Part shown: positions 24,850 to 31,816 of the stretch, piece after piece
Layout of the letters: each line of letters begins with the position of its first letter
How positions within the stretch are numbered: position 1 is the stretch's first letter
DNA from: an uncultured Phascolarctobacterium sp.
GTDB taxonomy: Bacteria > Bacillota > Negativicutes > Acidaminococcales > Acidaminococcaceae
Direction: 5' to 3'
Length of the DNA stretch: 45,157 bases
Assembly: GCA_900541915.1 (NCBI GenBank)
Contig: UQLS01000015.1
Location: forward strand, 1-45,157
Translations under genes and position numbers: made by a program
Notes under the pieces: model-generated
Database searches by the model: none
The model's input: only the letters and a program-made list of their open reading frames with translations
What the model was told of the DNA's origin: nothing

Positions 24850-25890
24850 ATGAAACTGATTAAGACAGAAGAAGCAATTGGCTGTGTACTGGCACATGAT
24901 ATGACGCAGATTATCAGAGGGGTGACAAAGGATGCTGTCTTCCGCAAAGGTCATATTGTGACGGAAGAAGATATCCCCGTCCTGCTTTCTATTGGCAAGG
25001 AGCATCTCTATGTATGGGAAAATGACGAAAATATGCTGCATGAAAATGATGCAGCGCAAATATTGCGTCAGGTATGCCAAAATGAAGGTATGCTGGCCTC
25101 GGAAGTAAAAGAAGGCAAGATTGAGTTATCAGCAGTTTTTGACGGTTTGTTTAAAGTGGATAACGATAAGCTGCGTTTTGTCAACAGCTTTGGTGAAATG
25201 ATGATTGCCTCCCGTCACGGCAATACACCTGTTAAAAAAGGTGACAAGCTGGCAGGAACAAGAATAATACCTTTAGTGATAGCTAAGGAAAAAATGCAGC
25301 GTATGCAGGAGCAATGTGGCGCAACGCCGATTTTTAGTCTGCTGCCTTATGTAAAGAAACATGCCGCTATCATTACTACAGGAAGCGAAGTGTATCATGG
25401 CAGGATTAAGGATACTTTTACTCCGGTTGTTGAAGCAAAGCTGGCTGAGTATGGCATAGATGTAATTTTCAAAACTGTGCTTTCTGATGAGCATGAGGCA
25501 ATTACTGCTGCTATTTTGGAAGCAATACATGAGCATGGAGCAGAGATGGTTTTATGCACCGGTGGTATGAGTGTAGACCCGGACGATCGTACACCATTGG
25601 CAATTAAAAATACCGGTGCGGAAATAGTATCTTATGGAGCACCAGTGCTGCCAGGAGCAATGTTTTTACTTTCCTATTATCATAAGGATGATAGAACGAC
25701 TGTACCGGTCATGGGATTGCCGGGATGCGTGATGTATGCAGGCAGAACAGTATTTGATCTTGTTTTGCCGCGTGCAGCTGCTGATGACAGGATAACTGCT
25801 GATGAGCTTGCTGCGCTGGGGCAGGGTGGTTTATGTTTAAATTGCAGTGTCTGCACTTTTCCTAATTGCGGTTTTGGCAAGGGTTGGTAA
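24850..25890 (+). CDS. Molybdopterin-binding MoeA-like protein with Cys-rich C-terminus
   Basis: The ATG at 24850 has AGGAG at a normal distance; the in-frame ATG at 24844 is only two bases from it. The protein of about 346 residues has an N-terminal region unlike classic MoeA and a C-terminal MoCF fold (AAIITTGSEVYHGRIKD, LCTGGMSVDPDDRTPLAIK, PVMGLPGCVMYAGRTVFDL). It ends in LNCSVCTFPNCGFGKGW, a compact Cys cluster that could bind a metal or sulfur/selenium. It is probably the molybdenum-insertion partner of this cluster, standing in for MoeA. Only one or two bases separate it from the modE-like gene. Confidence 0.85.
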   Translation: MKLIKTEEAIGCVLAHDMTQIIRGVTKDAVFRKGHIVTEEDIPVLLSIGKEHLYVWENDENMLHENDAAQILRQVCQNEGMLASEVKEGKIELSAVFDGLFKVDNDKLRFVNSFGEMMIASRHGNTPVKKGDKLAGTRIIPLVIAKEKMQRMQEQCGATPIFSLLPYVKKHAAIITTGSEVYHGRIKDTFTPVVEAKLAEYGIDVIFKTVLSDEHEAITAAILEAIHEHGAEMVLCTGGMSVDPDDRTPLAIKNTGAEIVSYGAPVLPGAMFLLSYYHKDDRTTVPVMGLPGCVMYAGRTVFDLVLPRAAADDRITADELAALGQGGLCLNCSVCTFPNCGFGKGW

Positions 25891-25891
25891 G

Positions 25892-26245
25892 ATGACATAC
25901 AGTAAACCCGAAAATTTTCATGTCAAAGTGCGTATCTATAATAAAGAGATTGCTTTTGGAAAAGGTGTGGCGCAGCTGCTGCGTCTTACTGAAAGTTTTG
26001 GCTCGCTGTCTGCTGCTTATAAAGAGATGGGAATGTCTTCCAGTAAAGCGTGGAAGATACTGCACAGAGCGGAGCAGGATCTTGGCTATGCACTGGTAAC
26101 CAGCAGCAGCGGAGGCCGTGATGGCGGAGGCAGCTGTTTAACACCTGAAGGAAGAGAATTGTTGGAACGATATGATGCTTTTGAATGTGAAATTCAGCGT
26201 CAGGCAAGAGATGCCTTTAGAAAATATTTTGCAGATGAAAATTAA
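25892..26245 (+). CDS. ModE-like winged-helix regulator (DNA-binding domain only)
   Basis: The ATG at 25892 gives a 117-residue protein with the ModE/LysR-type winged helix: GKGVAQLLRLTESFGSLSAAYKEMGMSSSKAWKIL and the wing GGRDGGGSCLTPEGRELL. The C-terminal molybdate-sensing TOBE domains of E. coli ModE are missing, as in the short ModE-like group common in anaerobes. It closes the moaA-to-modE operon and probably regulates it, perhaps through the dyad at 20298-20327. A terminator follows. Confidence 0.87.
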   Translation: MTYSKPENFHVKVRIYNKEIAFGKGVAQLLRLTESFGSLSAAYKEMGMSSSKAWKILHRAEQDLGYALVTSSSGGRDGGGSCLTPEGRELLERYDAFECEIQRQARDAFRKYFADEN

Positions 26246-26261
26246 AGAATAACTTTTAAAG

Positions 26262-26302
26262 CCGTTTTCCTTTCTGCTTTAAGATGAGGAAAACGGTTTT
26301 TT
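26262..26302 (+). terminator. Terminator of the molybdenum cofactor operon
   Basis: A 10-bp perfect stem (CCGTTTTCCT with AGGAAAACGG) with a 15-base loop is followed by a T run at 26297-26302, 16 bases after the modE-like stop. Confidence 0.88.
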
Positions 26303-26375
26303 ATTATGTGAGTCTAATATAGAAAATATTAAAAATAATATAAAATTTTAATTGAGAAAAATTGTTAAAAAGCTA

Positions 26376-26404
26376 TTGACAAGTACAGTAAAGCATAGTA
26401 TACT
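26376..26404 (+). promoter_or_regulatory. Consensus promoter of the Dps gene
   Basis: A perfect TTGACA (26376-26381), 17-base spacer and TATACT (26399-26404) lie 52 bases before the Dps start. Confidence 0.85.
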
Positions 26405-26414
26405 TACATCAAAA

Positions 26415-26430
26415 GTTAGCCAAGGCTAAC
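26415..26430 (+). promoter_or_regulatory. 7-2-7 inverted repeat in the Dps 5' leader
   Basis: GTTAGCC-AA-GGCTAAC lies just after the expected transcription start and before the AGGAGG ribosome site. It could be a repressor operator or an mRNA hairpin. It does not match the PerR or Fur box consensus. Confidence 0.45.
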
Positions 26431-26455
26431 GAAATAAAATTAGGAGGTAACTATA

Positions 26456-26887
26456 ATGTTAGTTAACAAATTAAATCATTTACTGGCAAATCTTGTCGTA
26501 GAATATCATAAATTACAAAATTTCCACTGGTATATCAAAGGAAGTGATTTCTTCACTGTACATGCTAAACTGGAAGAATACTACAATGATATCAACAAAG
26601 CGGTGGACGAGGTTGCGGAAAGCATTCTGATGCTGGAAGGCAAGCCTCTGGCTTCCTTAAAAGATTTTGCGGCTAATGCTTCCATTAAAGAGGCGGAAGC
26701 GCAGTTTATTAAATCTGATATCATTCTGGCTGAAGTGGAAAAAGACTACAGCCTGCTTCTGGCAGAAGTAATTGAAATTAAAAAGGCGGCCGACGCTGAA
26801 GAAAACTTCATCATCTCCGCTATGATGGATGATTACATCAAGAACTTTACTAAAGCAGTATGGATGTTAAAACAAGTAAAGGCATAA
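26456..26887 (+). CDS. dps: Dps family ferritin-like protein
   Basis: The 143-residue four-helix protein carries the Dps ferroxidase residues: His in LQNFHWYIKG, then His and acidic residues in FTVHAKLEEYYNDINKAVDEVAESI, and the LEGKPLASL segment between helices. Dps proteins oxidise and store iron and protect DNA from peroxide. There is no long Lys-rich N-terminal tail, so direct DNA binding is uncertain. It has its own consensus promoter, a strong AGGAGG ribosome site and its own terminator. The high-quality signals suggest strong expression. Confidence 0.9.
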   Translation: MLVNKLNHLLANLVVEYHKLQNFHWYIKGSDFFTVHAKLEEYYNDINKAVDEVAESILMLEGKPLASLKDFAANASIKEAEAQFIKSDIILAEVEKDYSLLLAEVIEIKKAADAEENFIISAMMDDYIKNFTKAVWMLKQVKA

Positions 26888-26909
26888 ACAGAATTTGTAA
26901 GAATGATAA

Positions 26910-26943
26910 AAAGCCCTTTTCCAAATAAGGAGAAGGGCTTTTT
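26910..26943 (+). terminator. Terminator of dps
   Basis: AAGCCCTTTTCC pairs with GGAGAAGGGCTT with one mismatch, followed by a T run. Confidence 0.85.
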
Positions 26944-26991
26944 AAATATTTTCTAATCAAATTTTAATCTTTCTTTAATCTCGGTTTAATT
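26941..26991 (+). repeat. Four to five direct repeats (TTTAATC) at exact 11-bp period
   Basis: Copies begin at 26952 (TCTAATC), 26963 (TTTAATC), 26974 (TTTAATC) and 26985 (TTTAATT), each exactly 11 bases apart. A weaker fifth (TTTAAAT) is at 26941, inside the T-run of the dps terminator. The last copy overlaps the -35 element of the next gene. Tandem hexamers or heptamers at an 11-base period are the hallmark of OmpR/PhoB-family response regulator sites. Confidence 0.7.
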
Positions 26992-27018
26992 GAATTTTTA
27001 TAGATACTTTTATATAAT
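26990..27018 (+). promoter_or_regulatory. Promoter of the small exported protein gene
   Basis: TTGAAT (26990-26995), 17-base spacer and perfect TATAAT (27013-27018). The 11-bp repeat array ends on the -35, a position suited to activation by a response regulator. Confidence 0.7.
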
Positions 27019-27101
27019 GAAATCAGCAAGAGAAAAGAAAAATACCGGCGACAAGGTAATTTCTTAAATCGAAAATATCAGAGAAAGAGAAGTGATTGAT
27101 T

Positions 27102-27542
27102 ATGAAAAAAATGATGTTAGGTTTAGTAATGGCTATGGCAGTTAGTGCAACTGCTTTTGCAGGCGGATATAATCCTTTCCATAACGCTTATGAAGCTGCT
27201 GCTCATTATGAAAGAACTCCGGGCAAGGCTCAGCTTGTATATGTAGTTGTTGATGAAAATAAAGCTCCTCTGGCAAATGCAACTGTAAATTATTTTGATA
27301 ATCAGGGTGTTAAACATACTGTAACTACTGACAATGAAGGCAAAGCTCGTCTGGTATTTACCGAAGGCAAAGCTTATGTGCAGATCAGCAGCGTAACTAT
27401 CGGCGGTAATGAATTGGCTGCTATCGGCGACGATACCACAGAAGATGTTGATTATGAAGACATCCGTGAAGGCGAAGTAAAATACAATGTGCTGCAAAAA
27501 GCTCCGGCTAAAAACATTGTTTACATCTATGATGCAGACTGA
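27102..27542 (+). CDS. Small exported protein with one Ig-like (carboxypeptidase-regulatory-like) domain
   Basis: The ATG at 27102 gives a 146-residue protein with a clear signal peptide (KKMM, hydrophobic core, cleavage after AFA near residue 20). The mature part contains LVYVVVDENKAPLANATVNYF and VTTDNEGKARLVFTEGKAYVQIS, the pattern of a transthyretin/CarboxypepD-reg-like beta-sandwich: variable loop, then TDxxGxA. It carries no recognisable catalytic motif. It is a single gene with its own promoter, an unusual repeat array and a terminator, so it is probably exported in response to a signal. Its function is unknown. Confidence 0.75.
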   Translation: MKKMMLGLVMAMAVSATAFAGGYNPFHNAYEAAAHYERTPGKAQLVYVVVDENKAPLANATVNYFDNQGVKHTVTTDNEGKARLVFTEGKAYVQISSVTIGGNELAAIGDDTTEDVDYEDIREGEVKYNVLQKAPAKNIVYIYDAD

Positions 27543-27577
27543 TTAGACAGCTATAATAAAATATAGATTTATATTGA

Positions 27578-27605
27578 AAAAGCCCGGTTTCAGCCGGGCT
27601 TTTTT
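27578..27605 (+). terminator. Terminator of the small exported protein gene
   Basis: AGCCCGG pairs with CCGGGCT around TTTCAG, with A-rich left and T-rich right flanks; T run at 27600-27605. Confidence 0.88.
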
Positions 27606-27664
27606 ATGTACCATAATATGAATATAAAAAAATCTCTTCACCAAAAGTGAAGGGTTAATTTTTG

Positions 27665-27739
27665 TGGTACGCCCGAGTGGAATCGAACCACCGCACATGG
27701 CTCCGGAGGCCAATGCTCTATCCACTGAGCTACGGGCGC
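27665..27739 (-). tRNA. tRNA-Arg (CCG)
   Basis: Read on the minus strand it folds with a 7-bp acceptor stem (GCGCCCG, with a G-T first pair), a D arm, anticodon loop CTCCGGA (anticodon CCG), a 4-base variable loop, T arm and encoded CCA. The outer anticodon-stem pair (27-43) is T-T. It stands alone between two plus-strand genes. Confidence 0.92.
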
Positions 27740-27879
27740 ATTCTGTAAGAACATTAAAATTATAGCATATTTATTACTGTAAGACAATGGCAGGCCAAGG
27801 CCATGAGTAATTTGAACTTGCAGGTACATATATGTTAAGTTAAAATATACTTATAATTTTCAAACTGAGGTAAAATTTT

Positions 27880-29013
27880 ATGAAAGAAAAAAGCATTTAT
27901 CCAACAGCAGTTTTCTGTGTGGTGCTTTTGTGGGCTTTATGGAATTATCAGGTTAGCCTGGAGTTGCTGTCAAGCTTTTTTAGTGTAATTATGCCGTTTA
28001 TTATCGGCGCTTCTATAGCTTTTATAGTAAATGTCTTGCTGGAGAAAGTAGAATTCTTCTGGTGCGGATTGTTTCAGCGCAGTAATCGTGTTGCTGCGTG
28101 TTTGCAGCGTCCAGTTTGCCTGCTGATTAGCTTTCTTTTGATTGGTGCTGTAATTGCTTTTGTTATTTTGCTGGTGGTGCCGGAAATACACAGCAGTTTA
28201 AAAATGCTCGCAGGAATGCTGCCGGCCGCGATGAGCAAATTTAATATTTATTTACAGCAGAAAATATCGTCCTGGAATTTATCTCAGGATGATATCAAGT
28301 ATATTCAGCAGCAATGGCTGGTGTTTTACAAAGAAGTACTGAACCTGCTTAACAGCAATAAGGAACTGCTGCTGCGAGGGACCTGGCATGCGGCTACTTC
28401 CTTCTTTTATATGACGGCGGATATTGTTATAGGTTTTGTTTTTGCAGTATATGTTTTACTGGAAAAAGATTTCTTGTGCCGTAATATTAAGCGTGCATTA
28501 TATGCCTTTTGTACGAAAGGAACTGCTGATTATATTTTAGAGGCTTGCTCTGCGGCCAAAACTATTTTTTCCGGTTTTGTCGCTGGTCAGATTATGGAAG
28601 CACTTATTTTAGGTTTGCTGAGCTTTGCCGGAATGCTGCTGCTGGATTTGCCTTATGCGCTTGTTACGTCTGTATTAGTGGCGGCTATGGCACTTATTCC
28701 TATCTTGGGGACTTTTATCAGTGCAGGTGTAGGCTGCTTTTTAACCTTGGTGGCAGAGCCGGATAAAATCTGGTGGTTTATTCTGTTCTTTTTCGTTTTG
28801 CAGCGTATTGAAGGCGATTTTCTCTATCCGAGAATTGTAGGCCGGGCGGTTGGACTTTCTGAACTGTTTGTATTGGCCGCCATTACCATCGGCGGCAGTA
28901 TCGGTGGTATTATAGGCATTATTGTCAGTGTACCGTTGTGCTCGATTATAGGTTTTCTTTTGGAGCAGAGAATAACTCAGCTGTTAAAAAAGAAAAATAT
29001 TCCGGATATTTGA
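27880..29013 (+). CDS. AI-2E family transporter (YtvI/PerM-like membrane protein)
   Basis: The 377-residue protein has about eight membrane spans with a soluble segment in the middle. Typical blocks are FIIGASIAFIVNVLLEKVE near the N-terminus, FIGFVFAVYVLLEKD-like text around residue 190, LLDLPYALVTSVLVAAMALIPILGTFIS, and RIEGDFLYPRIVGRAVGLSELFVL followed by a glycine-rich last span. The family includes AI-2 exporters and Na+/H+ antiporters; substrate cannot be assigned. No strong ribosome site or promoter is seen close upstream. Confidence 0.87.
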   Translation: MKEKSIYPTAVFCVVLLWALWNYQVSLELLSSFFSVIMPFIIGASIAFIVNVLLEKVEFFWCGLFQRSNRVAACLQRPVCLLISFLLIGAVIAFVILLVVPEIHSSLKMLAGMLPAAMSKFNIYLQQKISSWNLSQDDIKYIQQQWLVFYKEVLNLLNSNKELLLRGTWHAATSFFYMTADIVIGFVFAVYVLLEKDFLCRNIKRALYAFCTKGTADYILEACSAAKTIFSGFVAGQIMEALILGLLSFAGMLLLDLPYALVTSVLVAAMALIPILGTFISAGVGCFLTLVAEPDKIWWFILFFFVLQRIEGDFLYPRIVGRAVGLSELFVLAAITIGGSIGGIIGIIVSVPLCSIIGFLLEQRITQLLKKKNIPDI

Positions 29014-29031
29014 TTCGCTTATCTGAAAAAG

Positions 29032-29040
29032 TGCTATAAT
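29032..29040 (+). promoter_or_regulatory. Extended -10 promoter upstream of the thioesterase gene
   Basis: TGCTATAAT (TG-N-TATAAT) lies 33 bases before the start codon, with no good -35. The same extended form recurs before gltX. Confidence 0.5.
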
Positions 29041-29072
29041 AAAAAGATAATTTATAAATAAAGGAGTAATAG

Positions 29073-29495
29073 ATGATTACCATTCGTGATAAAGTGCGTT
29101 TTGTGGAAACTGATATGATGGGCGTTGTACATCATGCCAATTATCTGCGCTGGTTTGAAATGGGGCGTGTGGCTTATCTGCGTGCCTGTGGTATTTCACT
29201 GGGTGAGCTGATGGCTGCAGATATAATTTTTCCGATTACAGAAGTACAGGTAAAATATAAAAATTCCTGTACCTTTGATGATGATTTTGAAGTTCAGACT
29301 ACTATGAGTGCCTTTAATAAGGCTAAGATGGACTTTTCCTATAAGGTTATCCGTCTGCGAGATGGTGCGGTGGCTGTCGAAGGTCATACACGCAATGTCT
29401 TTACGGATAAGGAAGGCCGTATTGTAAGACTGGAACCTCAGTGGTTTGATAAGATTAAAAAGGTTTTTGATGCTGAAAAAGCTGCAAAGGAGTGA
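29073..29495 (+). CDS. Acyl-CoA thioesterase, YbgC/FadM hotdog family
   Basis: A 140-residue single hotdog domain. It starts with RFVETDMMGVVHHANYLRWFEMGRVAYLR, containing the catalytic-type Asp and the HHANYxxWFE signature, and continues PITEVQVKYKNSCTFDD. YbgC/FadM-type enzymes hydrolyse short or medium acyl-CoA or acyl-ACP. AAAGGAG precedes the ATG. The CofE-like gene follows after only 4 bases. Confidence 0.87.
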   Translation: MITIRDKVRFVETDMMGVVHHANYLRWFEMGRVAYLRACGISLGELMAADIIFPITEVQVKYKNSCTFDDDFEVQTTMSAFNKAKMDFSYKVIRLRDGAVAVEGHTRNVFTDKEGRIVRLEPQWFDKIKKVFDAEKAAKE

Positions 29496-29499
29496 CTTT

Positions 29500-30144
29500 A
29501 TGGATAAGTATGTTATTGTTCCTGTACCTACCAGGATACTTACTCACCATGATAATATATGTGATGCAATTTTAGAATTTGGTAAAGATAAGATTGGCCC
29601 TAATGACGTTGTTTGCGTGGCTGAAAGCGTAGTAGCGATTACTCAGGGCAGAGCAAAACGCTGCGAAGAGTTTACTCCTGGCGTACTTGCCAAAGTTTTG
29701 TGCCATCTGTTTCCGTCCAAAGGCAGTATCAGCAGCTGGTACAGTATGCAGGCTTTGATTGATGCCGAAGGCGGTGCAAGAGTACTTTGGGCTGTTATCT
29801 GTGGTTTTGCAGCAAAATGCGTTGGTGTAAGCGGCACTTTCTACAGAATGGCGGGTGAACAGGCTCGTCTGATTGACGATATTACCGGTACTATGCCTCC
29901 TTATGATAAGCATATTGTTTATGGTCCGGCTAACCCTGCTAAAGTATCAGAAGAGATTACTGCTGCCTGCGGCTGCTATGGCGCGGCTGTTGCCGATGTT
30001 AATGATTTGAAGCGTTCTGCTGTCTTAGGTGTTTCCAAAGGTGTAGACGCTGATATGGTCGCACAGATTTTGATTGATAATCCTTTTGGTAACGGCAGTG
30101 AAAAAACGCCTATTTGTATTATTAAAGACTATTACAAGGCGTAA
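29500..30144 (+). CDS. CofE-like ligase (coenzyme F420-0:L-glutamate ligase family)
   Basis: The ATG at 29500 follows GGAG. The 214-residue protein has VPVPTRILTHHDNI, DVVCVAESVVAITQGRAK (the typical 'ESVVAIAQGR' block), and a middle with GVSGTFYRMAGEQARLIDDI and DVNDLKRSAVLGVSKGVD. This is the F420_ligase (CofE/FbiB N-terminal) family, which adds glutamate to F420-0 in organisms that make F420. No other F420 gene is in the window, and fermentative Bacillota mostly lack F420. It may act on another acid substrate. It is likely co-transcribed with the thioesterase and the following membrane-anchored protein. Confidence 0.8.
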   Translation: MDKYVIVPVPTRILTHHDNICDAILEFGKDKIGPNDVVCVAESVVAITQGRAKRCEEFTPGVLAKVLCHLFPSKGSISSWYSMQALIDAEGGARVLWAVICGFAAKCVGVSGTFYRMAGEQARLIDDITGTMPPYDKHIVYGPANPAKVSEEITAACGCYGAAVADVNDLKRSAVLGVSKGVDADMVAQILIDNPFGNGSEKTPICIIKDYYKA

Positions 30145-30155
30145 GGAGGAGCAAT

Positions 30156-30683
30156 ATGGTATTCTTACTTATTAAATTGATACTGGCAGTAATTGTGCTG
30201 GGTGTAGTTGTTGTGGGCATCTATATCGCTCATCAGGGTGATGCAGTTATGCGATTTAAAACTGCTGCCCGTACAAAAGCTGTTAAGGAGCATGCTGATG
30301 AGCAGCGACTGGATTTTACGGTAGAAGTTCCTTATGATAATATTGGCAGACAGGAAGGTACTATTATCGACGCTTATATGCGTATTTATCTGCCGCAGGA
30401 ACAATATGGCGATGTATTGCTGCGCGGTAAGGTAAATCTGAAGAATGTTCTGCGTGAGGATGATTATTTTGAAGCATTGCTGGTGCCGGCAGGAACAGGC
30501 AATACTTTGATGCTGCGTTTCGAGGCCTATGCCCGTAATGGTAAAAATATTACCGAAGCTATGGAACAGATTCCCGATGTGGATGTAGCATTGTTTGCTG
30601 ATTGCCGCGGCAGAGGCGCACTGTATACCAAAAAAGAAATATTTACGCTTACTGCGGAAGAAATGCGTAAGCTGGTTAAATAA
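30156..30683 (+). CDS. Membrane-anchored hypothetical protein
   Basis: I do not recognise this 175-residue protein. It has one N-terminal membrane span (residues about 4-26, rich in V, I and L), then a soluble domain beginning with basic residues (RFKTAARTKAVKEH) and rich in predicted beta strands (RLDFTVEVPYDN, DVLLRGKVNLKNVL, NTLMLRFEAYARNG). No enzyme motif is seen. GGAGG precedes the ATG and the gap to the CofE-like gene is 11 bases, so they form one operon ended by the bidirectional terminator. Confidence 0.7.
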   Translation: MVFLLIKLILAVIVLGVVVVGIYIAHQGDAVMRFKTAARTKAVKEHADEQRLDFTVEVPYDNIGRQEGTIIDAYMRIYLPQEQYGDVLLRGKVNLKNVLREDDYFEALLVPAGTGNTLMLRFEAYARNGKNITEAMEQIPDVDVALFADCRGRGALYTKKEIFTLTAEEMRKLVK

Positions 30684-30684
30684 A

Positions 30685-30714
30685 AAATACCGGTCAGATG
30701 ACCGGTATTTTTTT
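30685..30714. terminator. Bidirectional terminator between convergent genes
   Basis: An 11-bp perfect stem (AAATACCGGTC with GACCGGTATTT) around AGAT, T-rich on the right and A-rich on the left. It serves the plus-strand membrane protein and the minus-strand HAD gene. Confidence 0.92.
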
Positions 30715-30725
30715 ATTTTATCTAA

Positions 30726-31529
30726 TTATTCTGTAGCAATATCGCCAACACCGTTTAAGATAATATTGGGACGATAAGAGAAGCCTTTAATATTTTCAGT
30801 AGTGCTTACACCACTTAAAACTAAAGCTGTCATCAGACCACTTTCCATACCGGCAACAATGTCAGTATCCATACGGTCGCCAATCATAGCGCCTTCGCCG
30901 GAATGGACGTCCAGCAGGCTCAGACCAGTGCGCATCATCAGCGGGTTAGGCTTACCTACGAAATAAGCCTGTTTACCGGTAGCAAGCTCGATAGGAGCAA
31001 CAAGTGCGCGGCAGGCGGGAATGATACCGATATCAGAAGGGCCGGTAAGGTCTGAATTGGTAGCGATAAGACGTGCGCCTTTGTTAATCAGACCTACTGC
31101 TTTGATAATCATATTGTAGTTGTAAGTGTTGGTTTCACCGACAACTACATAGTCAGGGCTGACATCATCCATTGTAATGCCTGCATCGTAAAGAGCATTA
31201 ACTAAGCCTGGTGCGCCAATAACATAGGCGCTGCAGCCGGGAGCCTGATATTTTAAAAATTTTGCAGTGGCCAAAGCGCTGGTATAAAAATGACTTTCAT
31301 CTACATCAAGACCCATACGAGCCAGTTTTTGCTGCAGCTCTTTAGGACTGCGTTCACTGGAGTTGGTGAGGAATAAAAAACGTTTATTTTCTTTATAAAG
31401 CCAGTCAACAAATTCTCTTACACCTGGAAGCAGACGGTTACCGTGATAGATAACACCATCCATATCGCAGATAAAACCTTTTTTACTGCGTAATTCTTCT
31501 AAAAGCATTTCTTGTGCAGTATCTTGCAT
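30726..31529 (-). CDS. HAD-IIA family phosphatase (NagD-like)
   Basis: A 267-residue HAD hydrolase with motif I GFICDMDGVIY, motif II FLTNSSERSPKE, the C2-cap segment with PDYVVVGETNTYNYNMI and LIATNSDLTGPS, then YFVGKPNPLMM and motif IV MIGDRMDTDIVAG. This is the NagD/AraL/PGP-like subgroup, which dephosphorylates small sugar phosphates or nucleotides. The substrate is unknown. GGAG precedes the ATG. It is divergent from the CarD-type gene across 287 bases. Confidence 0.9.
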   Translation of the reverse strand: MQDTAQEMLLEELRSKKGFICDMDGVIYHGNRLLPGVREFVDWLYKENKRFLFLTNSSERSPKELQQKLARMGLDVDESHFYTSALATAKFLKYQAPGCSAYVIGAPGLVNALYDAGITMDDVSPDYVVVGETNTYNYNMIIKAVGLINKGARLIATNSDLTGPSDIGIIPACRALVAPIELATGKQAYFVGKPNPLMMRTGLSLLDVHSGEGAMIGDRMDTDIVAGMESGLMTALVLSGVSTTENIKGFSYRPNIILNGVGDIATE

Positions 31530-31713
31530 ATTTTTTCTCCTTATTTTCTATTATGTCTTAAGTTAATTATGGGCTAAAAAAAGCTGTTTGGCAAGGGAAA
31601 AGTAGCTGTATAAGCAGCTTGACATGTTAATTATATGTAAAAAAGTTTTGAGCTGATTATGTAAATTCCTATTACTTTTATTTGAAGAAAGAAAAATGTT
31701 TTAGCAGTATTTA

Positions 31714-31742
31714 TTGACATTGATATAAGTTGATGATAAAAT
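31714..31742 (+). promoter_or_regulatory. Upstream tandem promoter of the CarD-family gene
   Basis: Perfect TTGACA (31714-31719), 17 bases, TAAAAT (31737-31742). It overlaps in function with a second promoter 37 bases downstream. Confidence 0.6.
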
Positions 31743-31750
31743 TATAAATT

Positions 31751-31779
31751 TTGACAATAATAAGCAAAGGTGCTATGAT
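31751..31779 (+). promoter_or_regulatory. Main promoter of the CarD-family gene
   Basis: Perfect TTGACA (31751-31756), 17-base spacer, TATGAT (31774-31779) with an upstream TGC (extended -10). Lies 38 bases before the start codon. The rest of the 287-base divergent gap (31530-31816) holds another TTGACA near 31620 and a short dyad (AGCTG/CAGCT) near 31606, but no gene. Confidence 0.8.
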
Positions 31780-31816
31780 ATATTAAATAATATAAAAGAA
31801 TTTAGGAGGGGTGAAA

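Noticed and set aside
26262..26302. Second ModE-like box (CCGTTTTCC / GGAAAACGG)
   Set aside because: It has a 15-base loop and a T run right after an operon end, so it is an ordinary terminator.
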